Positions 1 to 11,201 of a stretch of DNA of 64,000 nt are shown piece after piece (position 1 is the stretch's first letter; each line of letters opens with the position of its first letter). The position numbers were made by a program, and so were the translations under genes. The notes beneath the pieces are model-generated. The model searched no databases and had not been told where the DNA came from. It saw only the letters and a list, made by a program, of their open reading frames with translations. The stretch spans positions 72,756,429 to 72,820,428 of the forward strand of contig CM049312.1 of NCBI GenBank assembly GCA_026874595.1, in the 5' to 3' direction. The DNA comes from Sipunculus nudus. Its lineage: Eukaryota; Annelida; Sipuncula; Golfingiida; Sipunculidae.

Positions 1-14
1 CTCTCCACACGGTC
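1..14 (-). CDS. Gene A coding exon 8, cut by the window edge (start of the protease segment)
   Basis: A TTTTGCAG acceptor ends at base 15. The remaining 14 bases continue the phase-1 frame as Gly-Pro-Cys-Gly-Glu. Gene B exon 8 starts Gly-Pro-Cys-Gly-Val at the same phase, where the Cys is the one that tethers the propeptide to the S1 domain. Short, but the phase and motif match makes chance unlikely. Confidence 0.75.
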
Positions 15-3000
15 CTGCAAAATTAATCATACGCAATTCAGTATAACTTATCACATTCTGATAAATTTAAGTTAAATGATCACAAGAGTTAGACAGAACG
101 AGAAATAGTCAGAATCTCTAAAATAGGAAGAATTTCATAGCATAAAAAGCTTGTGTTTTGAACAATCGGCATATTTGCACGTTCGTCTGTATATAGGGAG
201 TAGATGTATTTTTTTTTCTTCAGGGCAACTGTCTCCATTTAAATACTGGCTTAACTAGATACTCTATACATTTGCAGAATATCAGGCTCTGTGTGTCGCA
301 CACCCGGGTTCCCGGGGTAACACCGTGTAATCCCCGAAAGACGTACTCGTTTGGGTATGAAACAAGAAATAGTGTGGAAACATTTCACGTTTAAATCATG
401 TCATATCATTTTCTGCCTGTTTGTCTACACGCCGATATCTATATTTTATTATTTCGTTTTAAGATGTGCATATCCTGGGTTTGCATAAGAGTACATAATT
501 TAGCCTACAGTGTAATTCTTTCAAAATCAATGTGTTAAAACTATTATTTATGAACGACGATGAAAGATAATGAGGTGATAAGGTTATCAAGATAATGTTT
601 CGCATGAAAATTAAAAGGCAGACAATAACGTGAGGTTTAAATGCTAGCATTTAAAACCATTAGCGGTATACAAACTATTTTGATATACTCCCTGTGACAT
701 CCGGGATTTTAGTTTGTTCACATAATGGCAGCCCCCGAGTGTGGTTAAAAGAAATTGCGAGAAAAAAAGGTATCTTATCGCGGGGATAAGAAAAGAGAGT
801 ACTTCGACCACAGCGTCCAGGGGAGAATCTATAGGCGGAGTTTGGTAGCAATTGGACGTATATCGGCAAAAATTAATGTGGAAGAACACCTTTTTGTGAC
901 CACGCCCCGTATCCTCAAATTATATTGGCATTAAAGACTAAAGACTGACAAGCTCACCTGCTGGTCCGTCAGAGGGTATCGCTTCATATTCTGCCCTGAA
1001 CCCACGGTAACCGATCAGATGGTCACTGGTAAATATCGCAAACACTTGGTTTGTACTGGAAACGAACACCACTTTTCTTGGTTGGCCACACAAGCGGGCC
1101 AACTCCGGAAATGACGCGTCGCTTCCATCATACACAACAAGGGAGTCGTACTTACATCGGTTAGAAGTCTCTATAGCGATATCTTTGATTGATATCTGAA
1201 TAAGCTGAAAATAATATGAATTTATTATAATATAAAAATACTATACACCCTGCCGAGCTACATAGATTCACTTTTATTTAGGTATAAAGTTGGAAAGACA
1301 TTTTCTATCTTAATCCATGTACCCCATTTCCTTTTTCTTAATTTGGCATGTTTTCTCACTTATTTTTCACCGGTTTAGTTTGACTCCCAGGTATTATCCT
1401 AGGCCAACAAACTATCGCTTAAATGTTATTGTGAGTATTGAACATTTTTTGCGCATAATTTGTTTTTACTCTTCCTCTTCCATATATATATACTTCAATA
1501 CGATTTTTATTCCATAATATATTGTTTTAATATATTTTGCATATGCACATAAATAAACAACAAAGTAAATTAACTAGGGAATCTTTGTATTAAACTAGCA
1601 GATTATGAGGAATGAATGAAAGAATGAACGAATGAGCAATGAACAAATGAATCACTAAACAAAGGAGCAAAGAAAAACTTATGAACGAATGAATATATGA
1701 ATGAATTGATGAATGAACAAATAAACGAAAGAATGAAGGAAGGAATGAAGGAAAGAAGCAGAAAGGGAAGAACAAATAAAAGAACAAATGAACAAAGTAA
1801 CGGACGAACGATCGAACGAACGAAAGAAAGAATGAATCAATGAACGAACGAAAGAAAAACGAACGAACGAATGAATGAATGAATGAATTAATTAATGAAC
1901 GAATCATGTGACCAATTAGTATAAATCACTTACCTGGCCCTCTGGGACAGATATATGGTACTGGCAAACCTCGTTGTTTTTATACACGGAGGGTGGAGAA
2001 TATCCCGGCGACGCAAAGATTCCTCCAGTATCGCCCAGTGTGACGCTCCCGCCGGGACACTTGAACGGAGGAGCTGAAAAACGGTCTGTACTTCTATATT
2101 ATTGATTATTTTTCAAAGGATGTCGTAAAACTGTCGTTACAAGAACTGATGTTATATTTATTGATTATTTTCCAAAGGATGTCGTAAAAATGTCGAAATC
2201 GGAAAATGATGTTATATTTATTGATTATCGTTCGAAGGATGAAGTGAAAATGTTGTAATAGGTTACTGGTGTTATATTTATTGATACCCTTAATGATAAC
2301 ATTGAAAAGGAAACTCCCTCATGTTTATTAATTATAAAACTACCCAAGTGCAACATACAAGATGGAAGGTCAGAAATGTAAAGTCAGAACCTGGAGCACC
2401 GACCTTAAAATGAATGACGATCTTTAATTTTTTCATGACATATACGTAAACCTTCAATAAAAGAAGGTGCGCAATTACCGATTTTATTTAAAAAAATCAC
2501 TGTCACAGCGCCATCTGTCGGCTAACGCAGATAGGTTTTAAACACACTTGGTTACCACGTGACAGACCAGTTACCAGGTTCTACATGTATGACCTCTTTT
2601 CTACTAGGTCGTTCCCCATGGATCAACATTTATATGCATCTTGTTTATGCAATTTTGTCATTTAGATTTATTGAGAGAATGACGGCAATTCGACACGAAC
2701 TGATTTTCACAATCTTTGAAAGCCCTGAACGACCATTCACACAAATATTCCAGGTTCTGAATTATTTTTTATTTATTTTCTGCATTTATTATTATTAAAA
2801 TATTATTATTATTATTATTTGTATAAGTAGTAGAAGTAGTATTAGTAGCAGTATTTTTATTATTATCATTATTTACCTTCTCTATCCTTGTCTGTAACAG
2901 CTGAGACTCTGATTCTGAACCCAGAGAAAGTGAGAGTGTTATCAGACCGGAACAGAAGATGGAGCGCACTTCCGGTGCTGTAGACGGGGTCCGGTGTATC

Positions 3001-6000
3001 AAAACCACAAACATTAGCGATTATCTTCTCCGTCTTCGGCTTGCCGTCCATCAACACAAGGTAGTCATTCTGGCATGACCCGCCCTCTAGTGACACCTTT
3101 TCGAACTGGATTTTGACTTTCTGTTAAGCAAATTTGGTCACCAATATTCAAAATTTCTGGTATACAGAACACACTGTAACCGCAAGAAGCTCAGATACCA
3201 CTCCTTAGATTAAAATGCATATAATTCGAATGAATCAAACGTAAAAAAAGATTTCAATTAAATATTTTCAAAGGTTAAAGAAATGCAATAAAAGTACACC
3301 TGCATTAGCATTACTATTTTGCTGAACAATTTAAGATCGTGTCTGTTGATTGTCATATTCAGCATCTGCTAAGACCAGTCGTTTTGAATAAACAGTTATT
3401 ATTAAAAACTATAACATGTTCTTAAAGATGTTTTTGTTAATATTCCTAATTAAATGGCACTTAAGTGCTGCACTTGCATTTGCGCTTTTTTCAGCTCTGC
3501 ATTTACATACAACAGAACCTAGAATATCCGAATAGTTTGTTGGACATGACATTTTTCCGGATAGACCTATTTGTGGTAACGGATATGCCACCATTTTTGT
3601 CAATAAGTATACTATTACTATATGTGCACGTGAGCATATCAAAGTTCCAGTATGCTAGCTTAACATGAATGATCCTCTCAGTAATGTTATTTCATCAGAC
3701 CACGTTTTTTTTAAATGTTATTTATATATAAATCAGCGAACAATTAACAAGGTTAGCGTTTATTTTCAATAAACAGGTGTTTTTTGGTAAAAGCTGTTAT
3801 AACGAAGGTTTGCACGGTTGTCATAGGGTAACTAGTGCTGCCATCTAGAGGTAATAATATGAATGATTTTACATGTATTTTGGTATGACGCACTTTTATG
3901 TGTGATACCATTGCATCAACGGGTTAAACGGATATTGCAGATGATCATAGATAAAGTAAGTACTGCGCAGGTGTAGATCGTTGATAAAAGTCAGTGACCA
4001 ATTAAACTGGATTGTAAGTAAACTTTATCCATATCATACTTTGGGTGGTTTTGTAATGGTTAAGGTGCAGTGCTCATGATCGAGAGGTAGTGAGTTCGAA
4101 TCCCGGTCAGACTCCCACCGTGCGAAGACCCTTAGGCAAGGTCCAAACCCCATAGTGTGTCTGGAAGGTAACAAGCGTTGGACTAATGTGTCCCATTCAG
4201 GAGGAGGTTCAACTTCTAATTCGCTTCACGCTACATAAACCGCGAAAAGCTCCGGCCAGATGAGCCTGTAAGCTCAGGTGTAAAAGCCCAACAGACTTTA
4301 ATCCAAATCACGGTGCGGGTGTCACAACCAGTCACGGTACAGATAACTTTCACGTTCTAAATTAGTTTAACCTGAACCGGTATATATTGCGATCACGTTG
4401 ATGACACGGAAAACTTTACTTGACAAACGCTTACCAAAATTTGAGTCAGTTTACCAAACGAGGCAGCACAACGAATCAAAAAATTAAAGATCAAAACGAT
4501 TGGACTGTGCTACGGCAGTACACTTACAGGTGAGCTTAATAACCACACCGGTGATCTTAATAACTTACTTAGCTTATTTGGCCTTTTTGTTATTCCCCAC
4601 GGGCGAGTGAACACCACTCAGCCAGTTATCCTCGGAATCACATTCGGTAATTGGGAAAAAATATATTTTCCGAATGTCGCATGTCTACATTTCGTTAAAT
4701 AGAGTAAATTTCGGTTCCTCAATTTATTTTCCGGCAAAAGGTTTTTTTGGTAATAAAAAAAGAGATGCGGAAATTCTAGGTTCTACTGTGTATGTTGATG
4801 CATAGTTTCCTATAGATGTGCATTTAAATGAAACGGCAAAGTGCAAATGGCACATTTCAACTGCAAGTACTATCGCAAAGCCAAGCTATTGCATGAAAAA
4901 ATAATGGGATTTATTATACGGTTTCTTGATCTATGACCCTTGTAACGGTTATGTTTAACTCTTTAAGCTAGAATGTCGAAAAGCTGCGGTACTTTATCAT
5001 TAAGTGATGTAGGACTCGAGTCCGGATTGAAGTCCACTTTTAGGGATTCATACCCACGTTCGAGACTTGGACTCGAGGGTTCTGGGCTCGGACTTATAAT
5101 TGGACTTCGAGGATGTGTGTTGGACGGTGGACATCATTGATGTTGTGCAATAAACTAGAGACTAAAGCATAAGCTCGTGTTACATGTATATTTGTTATGT
5201 GCGGGATATTACATAACTTGGCATGTGCTAGGCGTTCTGATTCTTGTTAGGCGCAGGCCCTGTGCCCTGATATGGGAACCGCACTTGCTGACCTCACTTG
5301 TAGAGACCCAGCGTGTTCTGTGTGGTCTAGGAATTTCCGGATCGTTCATGCACTATGGGCGCATGTGTGGTGTTGTCTTTGGAATGTTCGTAAATATAGA
5401 AGTTTCTGGGCTCCGGGTGAAAAAAAAACTATGAATAGAGGCTGTGTTTAGAGCCGACAGAGAGAAAAATACCAGCGGAAACAGAAGAGTGTGACTATCT
5501 CGTCAGTGTTTTTTGGGACCTTTCCGGTAGTTGCAGAACTTACAGACCTTCTACGGACTTTACGGATTGTCTTCAGTTTGCCTTTGGGATAATTACCAGA
5601 ACTTTGTTTTCGAGTTTAAATTGGACTATTCTCTGGGAAGATTTATGTGACTTATTTGTTTTAAAGGACTCTTGTTGAGCTGTGACAGTGGTGGTATCCA
5701 GAAATAAAAGACTAGGATCCAGACACTCTCGTGATGGTGATTTTTATTATTGTTATACTGTGTAATTGTATTGATTTAGTGTATTGTAATGTTAGGATTG
5801 TTCTTAGAATAAATTATAATTATTTGATAACAAAAAAAAACACTGACTTCTTTATTCATTCCCCTAGTCATTTCACGCTGCCTAGTGTTGCGGAAACTGA
5901 TTTTTTGTTATCTCCGTAACAAAATTTATGCTCGCCACGATTACGAGATATGTTGTTATTATGTTCCGTAACACTCGTCACAATCCTGGAGCCAGATGGT

Positions 6001-9000
6001 GATACGGATCACCCCGAAAAATTAAGCATGTATTCCTAATGTCATTGCCGCGCTATCCAGAAATTTCATCAACTCCGTTAATAAAGAATAACCTTGTTAA
6101 CAGACAGTAGACAAACAACGCAGGCAAAACATACCTTTTAAGCTGAAATAAAAACAACAACTTACCAATGCCTTGGGAGCCCTGAGCACCCATCTACACA
6201 TCATGTTGTTCCTGTACAGGCCATTCTTCCTGACCGGAAGTGATAAGTCAACCTCCTTGCCACGTGACACCGTGACCAGCCGTGTATTTCCCCTCTTGCA
6301 TGGGTTGACATCAGAGGAAGCTGTTGATGACCAATCGATATAATTAAGAGTGTCACGTGACCAACTGATGTCCCATCTAACACCTTGCTCACATTCGATT
6401 TAAAACTGAGTTAAGTATGTTAGACTAATCTGGCAGACTTTTTATCATTTATACAGAGAGGGCGAGAGAGAAAGAGACAGACATAAACAAAGACAGAGAA
6501 AGAGACGAGCGGACAAACAGATAGACAGAGAGAGAGGCAGAGACAGAGAGGAAGAGACAGAGGCAGAGACAGAGAGAACGAAACAAAACGGCCGGTAACC
6601 GAGAAAACTCATTTCGAGTACCGATCGGAGCACCTACACATGTATTCTATAAAAAGTTTTACACCAAAGTAAAGTTCATTCATAAAAAAAGAGTCATCAT
6701 CCATTTACCACTGAGAAGCCAGATTCAGATGACAGTATGTTCAAATACATATATAATTTATATACTCACCTTTTCTAGTACTGTACGATTTCACCACTGT
6801 ATCAAGAAAATTTCGTTTCGTTTTTTCAGGTTTCACAGTTTGGAGTTTTGCCTGGAAAGATTTAAGGCACTTGAAGAAAACTTTAAACGGTAAAGCTAGT
6901 CATTAAGAATATTTCTTTCGAATTATGACATTTGATGATCATTTATTCGATATAAGATTTTAAAATTATAGAAATGGCCAACGAAACTACTGTTAGTAAA
7001 GTTTATTTGAACCAAGGTTGGATCTATCTTCTCTGAATGTCAAGGGGAATGGTTATATTGATCCCTTGATAAAAAGCGAAGGAGAGGGGATGGAGGTATA
7101 TACACGCCATCCTAAATGTATTGACGCCCTTGCATTTACACCCTTTATTCTGGGGTGTGAAAACGCATTGGGCACCTGCCGTCAAGTTTTAGACCCAAGA
7201 CAACCTGCTCTCATTGGTCTGATTCTTGGCCCTGCCAACTCTCGCGTTGAGACCCCGAAATAAACTTGCTAATCAAAGCGGCGGTTACAGCGAAGGAGAT
7301 TAGGAACGACTTCAGTGTATAACCGCTGTTTTAGGAGAGTAATTATTACTTTACAGTTTTCTATACGACACCCGTATGGCGATTCATGAAGAGTTACAAA
7401 TGTTTTTTCATGTACACTTAAATTCTGATACGGGTCATTGGCTAGCGCAAATTTGGCCTCTGACATTAGAGAATCTACGACCAGTGTACTTAGCACCAGA
7501 GTGCCTTACATCCTCCCGCTAAGACTTCGCTATAAGGCGCTATGAGTAAGCAAATATTTTCGTCATTTTTTACTTTAACTTGCCATAAACCAGACCAATC
7601 GGTCTTAGTAGACTTTCTAACAACATCAACCATGTGCGACAAAAATTCAGTTTTAGCTCAGCAAATCGGTGAATCCCTCTGCAGGCTTATCGAAATTCTG
7701 ACCGCATGAATACAAGTATGGCTCACACGGCAGGGGCGTAGCCAGGATTTAGGGAAGGGAGGGGACCATCATGTGGATCAAGAAATTCGAAAAGGGGTGG
7801 GGGGGGGAGCTAATATGCATGTATGGGTAATACGAAAACGGTTATATATACAAGTATATATATATGTATATTATTATTATTATTTTTATTATTATTATCA
7901 TTTTTACTATACTTTATATATTTTAGTGTAGGAAAATATATATTTTTTATTTTCAATTATGAACCATAGTTTAAGGTAAGTTACAGGTACATATGGAGGG
8001 TATTGGAGGGGGTTTCCCCCTCAAATATTGGGAAATTTTTGAATATACAATGTAAAAAGGACATTTTGAGGCAATTTTCACAAAAAATGAGGATTTCATG
8101 TTCCTGAAAAACTGTTCCCTTATGTCTTTGCGTTATGTAGTCAAACTGTAGATAGGTTCAATATTTAATGTTTATATTTCTTCAAAATTACGATATAAAA
8201 TTTCAATCGTTTTCCAATGAGTCAATGGCGCAAAAGCGCAATCACGTTTGAAACTATTAAAATATTATCTTTTAAATGTAATGCTCGTGGTGAAATAACT
8301 GATAATCTGAATTATTATGTTAACTTTGCATTTTACCGGGTTCCTGGTCTCGACAGCACACAGGACTCGTTAGAGCTCAGCACAGATCGCGAGTTTAAGT
8401 ACCGGTATCACCAGAGGAGCCGTAAGATTGTTCACGGTTGACCCCAACCAGGGCCCGGTGCCCGATCGATCTGCAGTTGTTCTACAGCTGTTCATAAATA
8501 TCCTTTTACTCCAGTTATAAATTTGAAAGTATTTGTAACTGCAGATAATTTAATTAAAATCTTATTGCTTATTAATAATAAGAAATATGAAAAATGAAAT
8601 TAATCACGAAAATCGGAAATTAGATAAACTGAGAGATTTTGCAGCTCAATGGGGGGCTGCGCGCCGAAGGCGCCCCCTCTGGATCCGCCACTGATTTAAT
8701 GCATGCATATATACATATTTATATATATATAAATGTATTAGATTAAGTGAAATTCCGAAAGGACGGCGAGTAGTGGATGCGACCGGGGGGGGGGCGGAGG
8801 GGGGGGGGGGCATGGCCCCCTGCGCCCCCCCCCCCTTGGCTACGCCCCTGCACGGGTTACTGGACGCAGCCAACTCGTACCAGAAATTGTATAGTAAATG
8901 ACTCTTTAAAACAGAGACGGATTTTCAGTTTGGTTTGTGAGTTCACATGTACTCTTTTTGTTAATTAACTATTCGTAGCCTACTTTTACGATTACGCCGG

Positions 9001-10544
9001 CACCAATGCAGCAGGGTGGATGGCCTTGCAATTCATTCCCAGTATGGCTTGTGTCACGACTCAAGTTAGGCCTACCAGCCAAATATAAATGCCCACTGAG
9101 GCGTGAATTCACGGTTAGCTCTCGGTATTCTAAAAAATACCTCATTAACGTCCGGGACTCTCAGAATGTTTTGCCTCTTGAAAACCTTAGTGTTAAAGCT
9201 ATATGGACTTAAGCGTGTATCAAGGTAATGAAAAAATGTGTTACTAAAGAATGTTTGATAAGTCAGTTACCTTAAGTGCTTTTGGGCCATAGCTGATTGT
9301 TGGTCTACTTTCCTCCGTCTGTTCGTATCCGAAACTACAAGATATAAATTGGCAAACATATTCCACCAGGGAACTTATTTTAAAGATAAAGATCAATCCT
9401 TACCCGAATACAAAACAAAAGATAGCATTCACATAACATCAAATCTCAGATGATCAATCTTACAATGTCAAGTAACTGCCTGCTAACACATCCGCACATC
9501 CGTAGGCCCCTCGAAAGCCATTCCCACCACCTTTCCCACAGCCCCCGATTCCTGCTTTAAAAATGCAATCAGCTGTATTCTAAAAAAGAGTATAAAAACG
9601 AGTTTGTGATTTAATGAAATCCAGACACTGGAGACAACACAACTATTCGATAGATAATTTCCACGATTACCATACTATAGCAAAGTAGAGAGTACAAGGG
9701 TGTTCATCAGCTGAATACCTGCAGAGAACATTAAGCCCGACCGCTGCCTTTGTTTTGCGGACACCTATGGTTGCAGTGATTCATTTTCATGGATCTTCAA
9801 CCCTTAGGCCAGGTATTATAGTGTTATAGGTCTTAATGGCAGGCTTTGTTAAGCGGTAACGTGTGAGACGGAATAATATACCATGGTTCGGAGTACACAG
9901 GGACAGAAGAAAGCCATATAAAGATGTAATCTCTGATTATGCAAAATTTAATATTGGAATGTGGCGGAAATATATCCAGACCTTGTGAAAGAGAAACACA
10001 TCTAACTAACCTTCCACCAGGAGGTCAAATAAAGTTCAAACAGACCTAAATCTGGTTGATGTCATCTTTCCTGAATGATTCTTTTACTCTGATATGTTAT
10101 CGAAAATAAGAACAAATATGCATTACGAAGTTCAATGTATATCTGTTTATGTATTAAGACTAAGAATAATGGGTACCGTATTCTGATAATTTAGTACTAC
10201 AGTAAAAATGCAGGATTGCAGTTCACACTGAAGAATTATATCGATGATGAAAACAATCTGTGCTATATGATAATCCAGACGAAAGCTTCAGAAATTTGTG
10301 AGAAGACAGGAAAACATTAAATCCTTAAACTTTTCATGGGCATTTCGGTAAACTGGAATACACTTGGCTTACCGGTCGATTTGACATTAAGCGGGATCAA
10401 CATTGTCAAATGTTTAATTTTAAAATTTGGTTAATTGAAATGTCGAACAAATTTCGGATAATCGAAGGAATACTGTACTCACCCTTCATCCAGCGATAGT
10501 GCCGAAGAGGCCAAGAGGAACAGCAGAAGAGCTGGCGATCCCAT
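1..10544 (-). CDS. Gene A: secreted CUB-CUB-serine protease, 5' part (336 residues seen)
   Basis: Eight coding exons on the minus strand, in order 10544-10483, 9334-9271, 6851-6770, 6320-6166, 3120-2877, 2073-1934, 1204-958 and 14-1 (cut by the window edge). They sum to 1008 bases, an exact 336 codons with no internal stop. Layout: signal peptide (about 1-17), variable linker (18-76), CUB1 (C77, C111, C137, C159; calcium-site acids E133, D140, D181), CUB2 (C208, C239, C266, C288; E261, D269, D310), then Pro-Cys-Gly at 333-335, the motif that opens the S1 protease in paralogue B. CUB domains bind proteins or glycans in secreted proteases; the catalytic part must lie left of the window. It is head to head with gene B, with the same intron phases. 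The protease domain of A is inferred from B and from this Cys motif, not seen. Confidence 0.9.
670..935 (+). repeat. Dispersed repeat, copy 1 (partner at 14.5 kb)
   Basis: Shares scattered blocks in the same order with 14520-14770, including GTGACATCC, a GAGTACT/AAGTACTC block, ACAGCGT.CAGG and AGTTTGGT.GCAA followed by GGACGT.TATCG. Old copies of an unidentified element, lying in the gene A intron before the edge exon. Confidence 0.6.
958..1204 (-). CDS. Gene A coding exon 7, second half of CUB2
   Basis: Encodes residues 250-331. Visible CUB motifs are IAIE (E261), CKYDSLVVYDG (D269), LARLCG (C288), FTSDHL (D310) and YRGFRAEYEA. It ends in a short Pro/Gly linker (SDGPAG) at a GTGAGC donor in phase 1. 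Acceptor ATTTTCAG at 1205; a second AG nine bases in would drop LIQ but is less consistent with gene B (VPQGK then TIKISF). Confidence 0.94.
1600..1905. repeat. GAAT/GAAC tetranucleotide-rich tract
   Basis: About 300 bases of imperfect GAAT, GAAC and GAAA units. It gives a 105-codon open frame on the minus strand made of Ser/Phe/Leu/Arg runs that is not a gene. Confidence 0.9.
1934..2073 (-). CDS. Gene A coding exon 6, first half of CUB2
   Basis: Encodes PPFKCPGG, then FASPGYSPPSVYKNNEVC, the canonical CUB opening (Ser-Pro-x-Tyr-Pro-like turn followed by Cys). Acceptor TTTTTCAG, donor GTAAGT; phase 1 in, phase 0 out. Confidence 0.93.
2091..2284. repeat. 60-bp minisatellite, about 3.2 copies
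   Basis: The unit GTTATATTTATTGATTAT is repeated at exactly 60-base spacing (2151, 2211 and 2271 region), with AAGGATG..GT.AAAA inside each unit. Located in the gene A CUB1/CUB2 intron. Confidence 0.85.
2877..3120 (-). CDS. Gene A coding exon 5, second half of CUB1
   Basis: Encodes residues 122-202 with the CUB signature: hydrophobic strand KVKIQF, acidic LE (E133), C137, NDYLVLMDG (D140), C159-Gly, then FRSDN (D181) and SGFRIRV. All three calcium-site acids are kept. Acceptor TTAACAG, donor GTAAAT; phase 0 in, phase 1 out. Confidence 0.94.
4040..4330 (+). repeat. tRNA-derived SINE
   Basis: A pol III A-box-like TGGTTAAGGTGC (about 4057) and a B box GTTCGAATCC (4094-4103) are spaced as in a tRNA head. 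A non-tRNA body follows (GAAGACCCTTAGGCAAGGTC and a GAGCCTGTAAGCTCAGGTG end). No cloverleaf can be completed, so it is not a functional tRNA. Confidence 0.75.
5008..5110. repeat. GGACTC-rich degenerate repeat, locus 1
   Basis: Multiple GGACTCGAG, GGACTTGA and CTCGGACTT words within 100 bases, the same words as at 19185-19330 and 19630-19745. Confidence 0.6.
5140..5973 (+). mobile_element. LTR-like element, copy 1 (plus orientation)
   Basis: Matches, in opposite orientation, the copies at 27485-28319 and 58522-59308. Shared landmarks: AGAGGCTGTGTTTA, TGTGACAGTGGTGGTATCCAG, a GATTTAGTGTATTGTAATGTTAGG block, AATAAATTATAATTAT (poly(A) signal), CATTCCCCTA and the terminal GTTCCGTAACA at 5963-5973. 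The left boundary is uncertain. No gag-pol frame is attached, so it reads as a solo LTR. Short ORFs inside are not genes. Confidence 0.65.
6166..6320 (-). CDS. Gene A coding exon 4, first half of CUB1
   Basis: Encodes residues 71-121, with the first two CUB1 cysteines (C77 in NPCKRG, C111 in MMCRW) and the aromatic-hydrophobic strand before RAPKAL. Acceptor ATCAACAG, donor GTAAGT. Phase 1 in and phase 0 out, as in gene B exon 4, where the equivalent motif is VCNWKIVAPK. Confidence 0.9.
6450..6580. repeat. GA-rich low-complexity tract
   Basis: Imperfect GAGA/CAGA runs in the intron between gene A exons 3 and 4. Confidence 0.85.
6770..6851 (-). CDS. Gene A coding exon 3, basic linker
   Basis: An 82-base exon with acceptor CTTTCCAG and donor GTGAGT, phase 0 in and phase 1 out, matching exon 3 of gene B. 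It encodes 27 residues rich in Lys/Arg, including EKTKR, a possible proprotein-convertase site. Sequence similarity to gene B exon 3 is low, although position and phases are the same. Confidence 0.75.
7731..8850. mobile_element. Non-autonomous DNA transposon with 5-bp target duplication
   Basis: The ends are inverted copies of CAGGGGCGTAGCCA (7731-7744 and 8837-8850). Both flanks carry CACGG (7726-7730 and 8851-8855), a 5-bp target-site duplication. No transposase frame. A CAGG-type terminus with 5-bp duplication resembles some hAT-like invertebrate groups; the superfamily is inferred. G and C homopolymers lie near the right end. Confidence 0.75.
8637..8693 (-). mobile_element. End of a second element nested in the 7731-8850 transposon
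   Basis: On the minus strand it begins CAGTGGCGGATCCAGAGG at 8693 and continues into a GC-rich hairpin-like stretch. This terminus type differs from the host element. I could not find the opposite end. Confidence 0.4.
9035..9135 (+). repeat. Dispersed repeat, copy 1 (partner at 29.68 kb)
   Basis: TATGGCTTGT.TCACGACTCAAGTTAGGC.TACCAGCC is nearly identical at 29680-29770. The open frame here is therefore repeat-derived. Confidence 0.7.
9271..9334 (-). CDS. Gene A coding exon 2, variable linker
   Basis: A 64-base micro-exon found by frame matching. A pyrimidine-containing acceptor (TATATCTTGTAG) precedes 9334 and a GTAACT donor follows 9271. It enters in phase 2 and leaves in phase 0, as exon 2 of gene B does. 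The peptide FGYEQTEESRPTIS resembles the gene B segment WHEQSRTAIV. Shorter versions using AG sites nearer the donor are possible but have weaker acceptors. Confidence 0.72.
10483..10544 (-). CDS. Gene A coding exon 1, signal peptide
   Basis: The exon encodes Met followed by a strongly hydrophobic stretch (MGSPALLLFLLASSALSLDE), a typical cleavable signal peptide with probable cleavage after Ser17. The donor GTGAGT follows at 10482, leaving phase 2. The first coding exon of gene B is also 62 coding bases and also ends in phase 2, which supports this start. Confidence 0.9.
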
Positions 10545-10581
10545 CAGGACTGTTGTCTGTTAACGTTTTTCAAGTTTTGTC
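10545..10581 (-). other. Gene A 5' UTR segment joined to coding exon 1
   Basis: A T-rich tract ending in ATAG lies just upstream of 10581 on the minus strand and looks like a splice acceptor. The 37 bases between it and the ATG would be 5' UTR, so the promoter is probably further upstream (higher coordinates). Confidence 0.5.
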
Positions 10582-10789
10582 CTATAAAAAAAAACATATG
10601 TAAGTATTTATAAAAAGGGTAGTTACCACTTTATTGTAACAGACCCTGCATGAACCATGCATCAGTTTTAATTCGTGGGTATATACACTGTTTGTAGTGA
10701 TAGTTTTATTACTGTATTGGTAGCGTGAATGGGAAAAAGATTTCATATTTTACATATTATCTCCTACCGTTCAGTTAACGCCGCACTGC

Positions 10790-11190
10790 CCAGACTCTGA
10801 CCCACAAAAGTACGACTCTGCTGTTCAGGGTTTATGGGCGTCACAATCTGACCCCCACAATGCATCGCGACTTCTACATACACCAACAGGCGTAGGTAAA
10901 AATGCAGTGGAGAGGGTAATGTAGTCCGTTCATATTCGTTGGATTTGAATTGTTTAAAGGCAAAGGAAATAAAGATAAGCGTTCTTGTGGTAAGGACTTC
11001 ACGGAATAAGTTATGTTTTATAAGCTTATGCATTTGAAATAAAAACAAAGATGTGTGCTTGGAATTAAAAAAAAATATATTTTGACAGGGGACAGTTGAG
11101 ACAGCTAATTCTACAGTGTCTATACAAGGACGAGGTTTGTTCGAATAGAGACGACATCTGGCGGAAAGGTGAGTTAACGCCCTAGATAAT
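10790..11190 (+). repeat. Dispersed repeat family R1, copy 1
   Basis: The inverse of 20400-20890 and 35345-35785. Shared blocks include GAGAGGGTAATGTAG.CCGTTCA, TTTATGGGCGT, CTTGTGGTAAGGA and GGAATAAGT. It explains the 145-codon minus-strand frame here, which is not a gene. Confidence 0.65.
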
Positions 11191-11201
11191 TTCCTGTACA
11201 C

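Noticed and set aside
1590-1907. 105-codon Phe/Ser/Leu-rich frame
   Set aside because: It is a GAAT/GAAC simple-repeat artefact.
4057-4110. Possible tRNA gene
   Set aside because: A and B boxes are present but no acceptor stem or anticodon arm can be formed, and a SINE body follows.
5177-5434. 85-codon plus-strand frame
   Set aside because: It lies inside the LTR-like element and is not conserved in the other two copies.
10764-11201. 145-codon open frame on the minus strand
   Set aside because: It lies in repeat family R1 (copies at 20.4 and 35.3 kb) and shows no domain or splice support.
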